From positions 63,231,097 to 63,295,096 of the forward strand of contig NC_084836.1 of assembly GCF_033115175.1 (NCBI RefSeq): 64,000 nt of DNA, in the 5' to 3' direction. Positions 34,284 to 64,000 of the stretch are shown here, piece after piece; position 1 is the stretch's first letter, and each line of letters starts with the position of its first letter. Both the position numbers and the translations under genes were made by a program. Under the pieces are notes generated by a model, which saw only the letters and a list, made by a program, of their open reading frames with translations, had not been told where the DNA came from and searched no databases. This stretch comes from Lepus europaeus. Its lineage: Eukaryota > Chordata > Mammalia > Lagomorpha > Leporidae.

Positions 34284-36157
34284 GTAAGGCTGCTCGCTCC
34301 GTGGGTGCATGTCAGTGGGACGAGCGGGAGACAGAAGGACGCGGCGTCGGGGATGAGGCTTTTAAAGGGTTGAACCAGGAGTTCATGACGAGCTGCGCAA
34401 ACTTCCTGTTGGGAAGTTCAGAGACCAGCGAAGGGCGAGGACACACTTTGAAAAGCTGGAAAGGACTGAGGAGACCCCTTTCACCTGCCCCGTAAGAAGC
34501 AGTCAGGGGTAAGGCAAAAGCTGAAGCTAACTTCCTCTACGTAGGGTTCATCCGAGGGGGCATGTCTGAGAATTACCTGGAATTTCAAAACCGCACCCCA
34601 AAGCAAAGGGTGCAGCCGTCCCAAAGGCTGCGGACTTAATAAATGACACTGATGTCGTAGGGGAATCGTTTTCTGGGCATTCCGGGCTGGCAGGAGGTCC
34701 CTTCTTGGAGGCTATCCTCTCCTGCGTTGGGGGCCCCTGTCCCAGAGACAGTCTCCTAACGCCAAGTCCCCCCCAGCCCCGGGGCTCTGGGTCTGGCTGT
34801 TTGAATCCACGTCAGTGGATTGGCTTGGGGGCATCTGCCATTTCTCTGTCTTTGCTGGCCCTTGTGCCCATCCCCTGGGTGGGTCGTGGCATCGCCTGCA
34901 GCCAGTGGAGAAAACACAAACGACTGTTTCCTGGCAGCTCTGCACTGGGTGGGGCGGGCAGTTACCAAATGAAATCCTCAAACAGCGGCTGCTCTGCATC
35001 GCTGCTCTGCTTTGGTCCTGCGATGGCGCAGACAAAGGGAGTTTGCCTTTGTCTTTGCCTAAGTCCATACTAGATAATGGCACATATTGTCTGAGCCAGG
35101 CTGCAGAAGAGAACGGTTGGACATGCTCTTCGACGTGCACCATGTGCCTCCAAATCGCAAAAAGGCACGCAGCACTTCCTGGATGACTTGTTTTTTTCCC
35201 CAAGTGGACCCAGCCATCTCGTGCACGGTGGCACTCATTCGTTACGCCTCCTGTCAGACTGCAAGCTCCTTGAGAGCAGGGGTTTTAATTCCATGAAGTC
35301 TCTATGTAGGTGCTTGAACGACTCCAGCCCACGCGTGGAATTCGGAGGGTGCAGAGCACACGGCTTCCAATCCCCACTCCCTCCCTCTCCCTTCCCTGGC
35401 TTGCCGGGTCCTGAAGGCTCTCTGAGCTGAACTCTTAGCACAGAGGCTGGGGAGGGGTGTGGGCCAGGGGCAAGGAGGCCACGTGCCCACCGGCAAGGCT
35501 GGGCCGCACCTGCCTTCCCGTGCGGCACCTGAACCCTTTGTCCCCAGCCCAGCCCTGCTGTTTGAGTTTCCCTTCAGTGAGGCTTTTGTCGCAGGACAAA
35601 AGCAGGGAAGGTTGAGTTTTTGGATAGTTGTAAAAGGCGACAGTGGCCACCCAGTGGCCGCCCACGAGCTGATAGTGGAGAGCAGCTCACAGCAGGGGAC
35701 CTGAAGTCTGGGGAAGGGTCGCAGTCCAGCCACGCAAGGGTTTTAGGGTCTGATGTGAATTTCATTTTGGTGTAATTTATCCTCTCTCAACGTCAACTTC
35801 ACAATGAAGATGAAGTCATACTCCCCTAAGAAGTAGTGAGGGCACCTGCAAACGGAATCCACAACACAGGGCATAACATATTGATCGCCCCTCTAGCAAA
35901 TAACCGTGCCTGTCACCAGGGCCCTAAAACAGGGAAGTGGTGGGTGGGAAGCAGGAAGCCCCTGGCCAAGCAGGCTCATCACGTGAACTTGAACGTGTCG
36001 TTTCCCTGTCCATGGGAAACGGGGCAGGGACGCAGCACAAGGCCATGCGAAGCAGGGCAGTGGCTGAGAGATGGGATGGTGACTTGGGAGAAAAGTAGAA
36101 CTGGTAATGCCCACTGTGAGAGGCATCATCCCCCCTTCTTGCTCTGTGACGTTTCAG
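34284..36157 (+). other. AVIL intron 1
   Basis: A 1.9-kb intron, free of CSINEs, unlike most AVIL introns. It contains an L2-like fragment near 35255-35330; the rest is unique sequence with no recognised element. Confidence 0.65.
35255..35330 (+). mobile_element. L2-like 3' fragment
   Basis: AGACTGCAAGCTCCTTGAGA and GCAGGGGTTTTAATTC fit the L2 end. Confidence 0.45.
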
Positions 36158-36176
36158 TCCTGGGGAGACGAGCGCC

Positions 36177-53871
<17,695 letters not shown>

Positions 53872-54340
53872 GGCAGGAAGGCCGATGCCCACTGCCAAGC
53901 CCATAGGCCGGGATCAGCGAAGCACTTCTCTACCAACCCCTGCCTAGCACTCAGCTACTTAACGTAGGTACAGCAGCATCCGCCGGTGCCAGCATGGCTT
54001 CCGCCTTTCCCCATCCGTGCACTCCCTGGTGGTTGTACACCGACCATGTGAACCACCCACTTTCTGGGCTTTGTGGCCTTTGAGCAACGGTCAGCAGAAA
54101 GCACTAACGCCGCAGGAATCCGGAGAAGTCAAAAGGAAGGGAACCCAAAAAAAGCTAAACTTGAAATGGCTAATGTGGTGCCAGGACCTAGATTTAAGCT
54201 CAGAATCTCTGAAACCTATTTAACTTAGAGTTAATGGAGCATATCTGCAGATACTCTCCAAGGTCAGGATCTAAATGTCAGGTCTGCTATGTGCCAGAGT
54301 GTTTTTAACTTCTCCAATAAAGGTAATTGTATGAGTAAAT
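53872..54340 (+). other. AVIL: AVIL 3' untranslated region
   Basis: A short 3'UTR following the TAA at 53869. It ends at the AATAAA at 54316-54321, with a T-rich stretch just downstream (54345-54355). Confidence 0.75.
54316..54321 (+). terminator. AVIL polyadenylation signal
   Basis: First AATAAA after the AVIL stop codon, followed within 30 nt by a T/GT-rich downstream element. Confidence 0.75.
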
Positions 54341-55035
54341 GGAGCTCTTTTTTGGTATCGGGTTTGCATGTGATGGTGATTTTGTGTTCTGTTGGGAGAA
54401 GGAAAGAGGCGACATTGAACCAGCTCTCGGGATAACTGGGCCACGGAGATCTCTGTTTCTGGCTCAAGAATGTCCAAATCTGCCCCACAGCTGTCCAGGA
54501 GACCTCAGGACGGCACCCCATGACCACCACCACCCCCTTAGCCAAAGGAGAAACAGGGCCATGTGTTCTTCATTTCTGTAAATGAGGCCGGCCCCTGTGG
54601 GCACACCACTGAGCCCCCAAAGCATGCTACAGACATCACCAAACGAAGCCACACTCCAGACAACTCTTGATGTCTGAACGGACAATTCCAAAGGAATCGT
54701 GTGGCACAAGGAGCGTAACTGAGGAAGACCCAGCATGGGAGCACGGTCCCCAGTGTCACAGAGCTCAAGACTTCCGCGTCACAGAAGGAGGAAGACAGAA
54801 CATGAGTTAGGGATTTCAGGGATGCCACAGTTAAGTCTGAGCTGCAGGGAACAGCGACGCGAGCATGGACGCCTGTCTCCCAGCCACCGACGCGAGCGTG
54901 GACACCTGTCTCCCAGCCGCCAACGCGAGCGTGGATGCCTGTCTCCCAGCCGCCGTCAGTCACTGCAGGACTGCTGCTTCCTACGACCTGTCATGAGGAA
55001 GCACCAAAAAGCTAAACCCCTTATTACATAAGCAG
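54341..55035. other. spacer between the convergent AVIL and TSFM ends
   Basis: About 0.7 kb with no gene; it contains the 33-bp minisatellite. Open frames on either strand are short and mostly produced by that repeat. Confidence 0.65.
54856..54954. repeat. 33-bp minisatellite, three units
   Basis: Three head-to-tail units at 54856-54888, 54889-54921 and 54922-54954, differing at only a few positions. Each contains ACGCGAGC and TGTCTCCCAGCC. The 33-bp period keeps a reading frame, so the minus strand reads as a repeated 11-residue motif; this is not evidence of coding. Confidence 0.95.
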
Positions 55036-55216
55036 GGAAATGGTCCACTCTTTATTATACAGCGTTTTTGTTTAGTAATTTTACTCACAAAGTGATACTT
55101 TCATTATAAACTCAAATGAAAAACAAATCTGAGGTTTAAGGAGGCTTAGGAAACAACTCTCGCAGTGATGTCCAGCCCTACACAACAGCTCCTCCTGGGC
55201 CCAGGGTCTCTGGAAC
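55036..55216 (-). other. TSFM: TSFM 3' untranslated region
   Basis: About 180 nt between the stop codon and the inferred cleavage site downstream of the minus-strand AATAAA. Confidence 0.75.
55051..55056 (-). terminator. TSFM polyadenylation signal
   Basis: TTTATT on the plus strand reads AATAAA on the minus strand, 160 nt after the TSFM stop. This puts the TSFM end about 0.7 kb from the AVIL end. Confidence 0.8.
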
Positions 55217-63436
<8,220 letters not shown>

Positions 63437-64000
63437 CTGCCCAGCGACAAGACAAGAGTATGTGTCAATATCACAGCACCTGCCACCGCGTGGGGCTCCC
63501 TGAGCCTTTCTGCTGCCCCTAAATTCCACGGTAAATCCAAAGTCCTCCATCCGGTGTTGGCAGCCTACCATCAACTGTCGGATACCAGGCACTGTAGCTG
63601 GGGCTTCCTGTAGGGTTTGCCTTTTTTTTTTTTTTTAAGATCTAATTATTTTACTTGAAAGTCAGAGTTACACAGAAAGAAGAGGAGAGGCAGAGAGAGA
63701 GATCTTCCATCCGCTGGTTCACTCTCCAGATGGCCGCAATGGCTGCAGCTGCGCAGATCCGAAGCCAGGAGCCAGGAGCTTCTTCCAGGTCTCCCACGAG
63801 GGTGCAGGGGCCCAAGGACCTGGGCCATGTTCTACTGCTTCCCCAGGCCACAGCAGAGAGCAGGATCCGAAGTGGACTCGAACCGGTGCCCATATGGGAT
63901 GCCGGCACTGCAGGTGGTGGCTTTACCTGCTACTCCACAGCGCCGGCCCCTCAGTAGGGTTTTTCTTCACAACCTCCTTGTGGGGCAGAGGGTACTGTGT
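63437..64000 (-). other. TSFM intron reaching the right edge
   Basis: No upstream TSFM exon (the KTGYSFVNCKKAL region) was found here; contains one antisense CSINE. Confidence 0.7.
63618..63950 (-). mobile_element. CSINE, TSFM intron
   Basis: TTTTTTTTTTTTTTAAGATC start to CTCCACAGCGCCGGCCCC end. Confidence 0.95.

Noticed and set aside
54856-54954. Possible CRISPR-like array
   Set aside because: Three contiguous 33-bp units without spacers in a mammalian genome: a minisatellite.

Overview
This window is nuclear DNA from a leporid, most likely European rabbit (Oryctolagus cuniculus). The evidence is dozens of lagomorph tRNA-derived C-repeat SINEs (CSINE), including young CSINE2-type copies with the GGCGCCGGC...CTAATCCTCCGCC head, a CT-rich 3' part and an A tail. 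All protein-coding genes are split by GT-AG introns. The block matches human 12q14.1 in gene order and orientation: CTDSP2 and AVIL on one strand, TSFM converging on them.

Layout: 1-12,000 is gene-free flank full of CSINEs, with older MIR, L2 and MER5-like fragments and one GC-rich island at 3.75-4.2 kb. A CpG island at 12.0-13.8 kb holds the promoter and first exon of CTDSP2, a nuclear phosphatase of the RNA polymerase II CTD. Its eight coding exons end at 29,956 and encode 271 residues. Intron 5 carries the MIR26A2 hairpin in sense. A 3.2-kb 3'UTR ends at an AATAAA at 33,184. Less than 1 kb later comes the AVIL promoter, with a non-coding exon near 34.2 kb. AVIL (advillin) has 19 coding exons from 36,177 to 53,871 and encodes 819 residues: six gelsolin-like repeats plus a villin headpiece. 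TSFM (mitochondrial elongation factor Ts) lies on the minus strand. Its last four coding exons are at 63,436-55,217, and the 5' exons lie beyond the right edge. AVIL and TSFM end tail to tail about 0.7 kb apart, with a 33-bp minisatellite between them.

How it works together: CTDSP2 and miR-26a-2 share a transcript. In other vertebrates both act in the REST neuronal-silencing axis, and a miR-26 seed match lies at the very end of the CTDSP2 3'UTR, consistent with host-gene feedback. CTCF-like motifs cluster in CTDSP2 introns, and one oppositely oriented motif lies in AVIL. I found no operon, CRISPR array, integrated virus or unknown multi-gene system. The most distinctive features are the host-gene/miRNA loop, a CSINE tandem sharing three copies of one target site, inverted CSINE pairs in AVIL, and a 366-bp polypurine tract in a TSFM intron.
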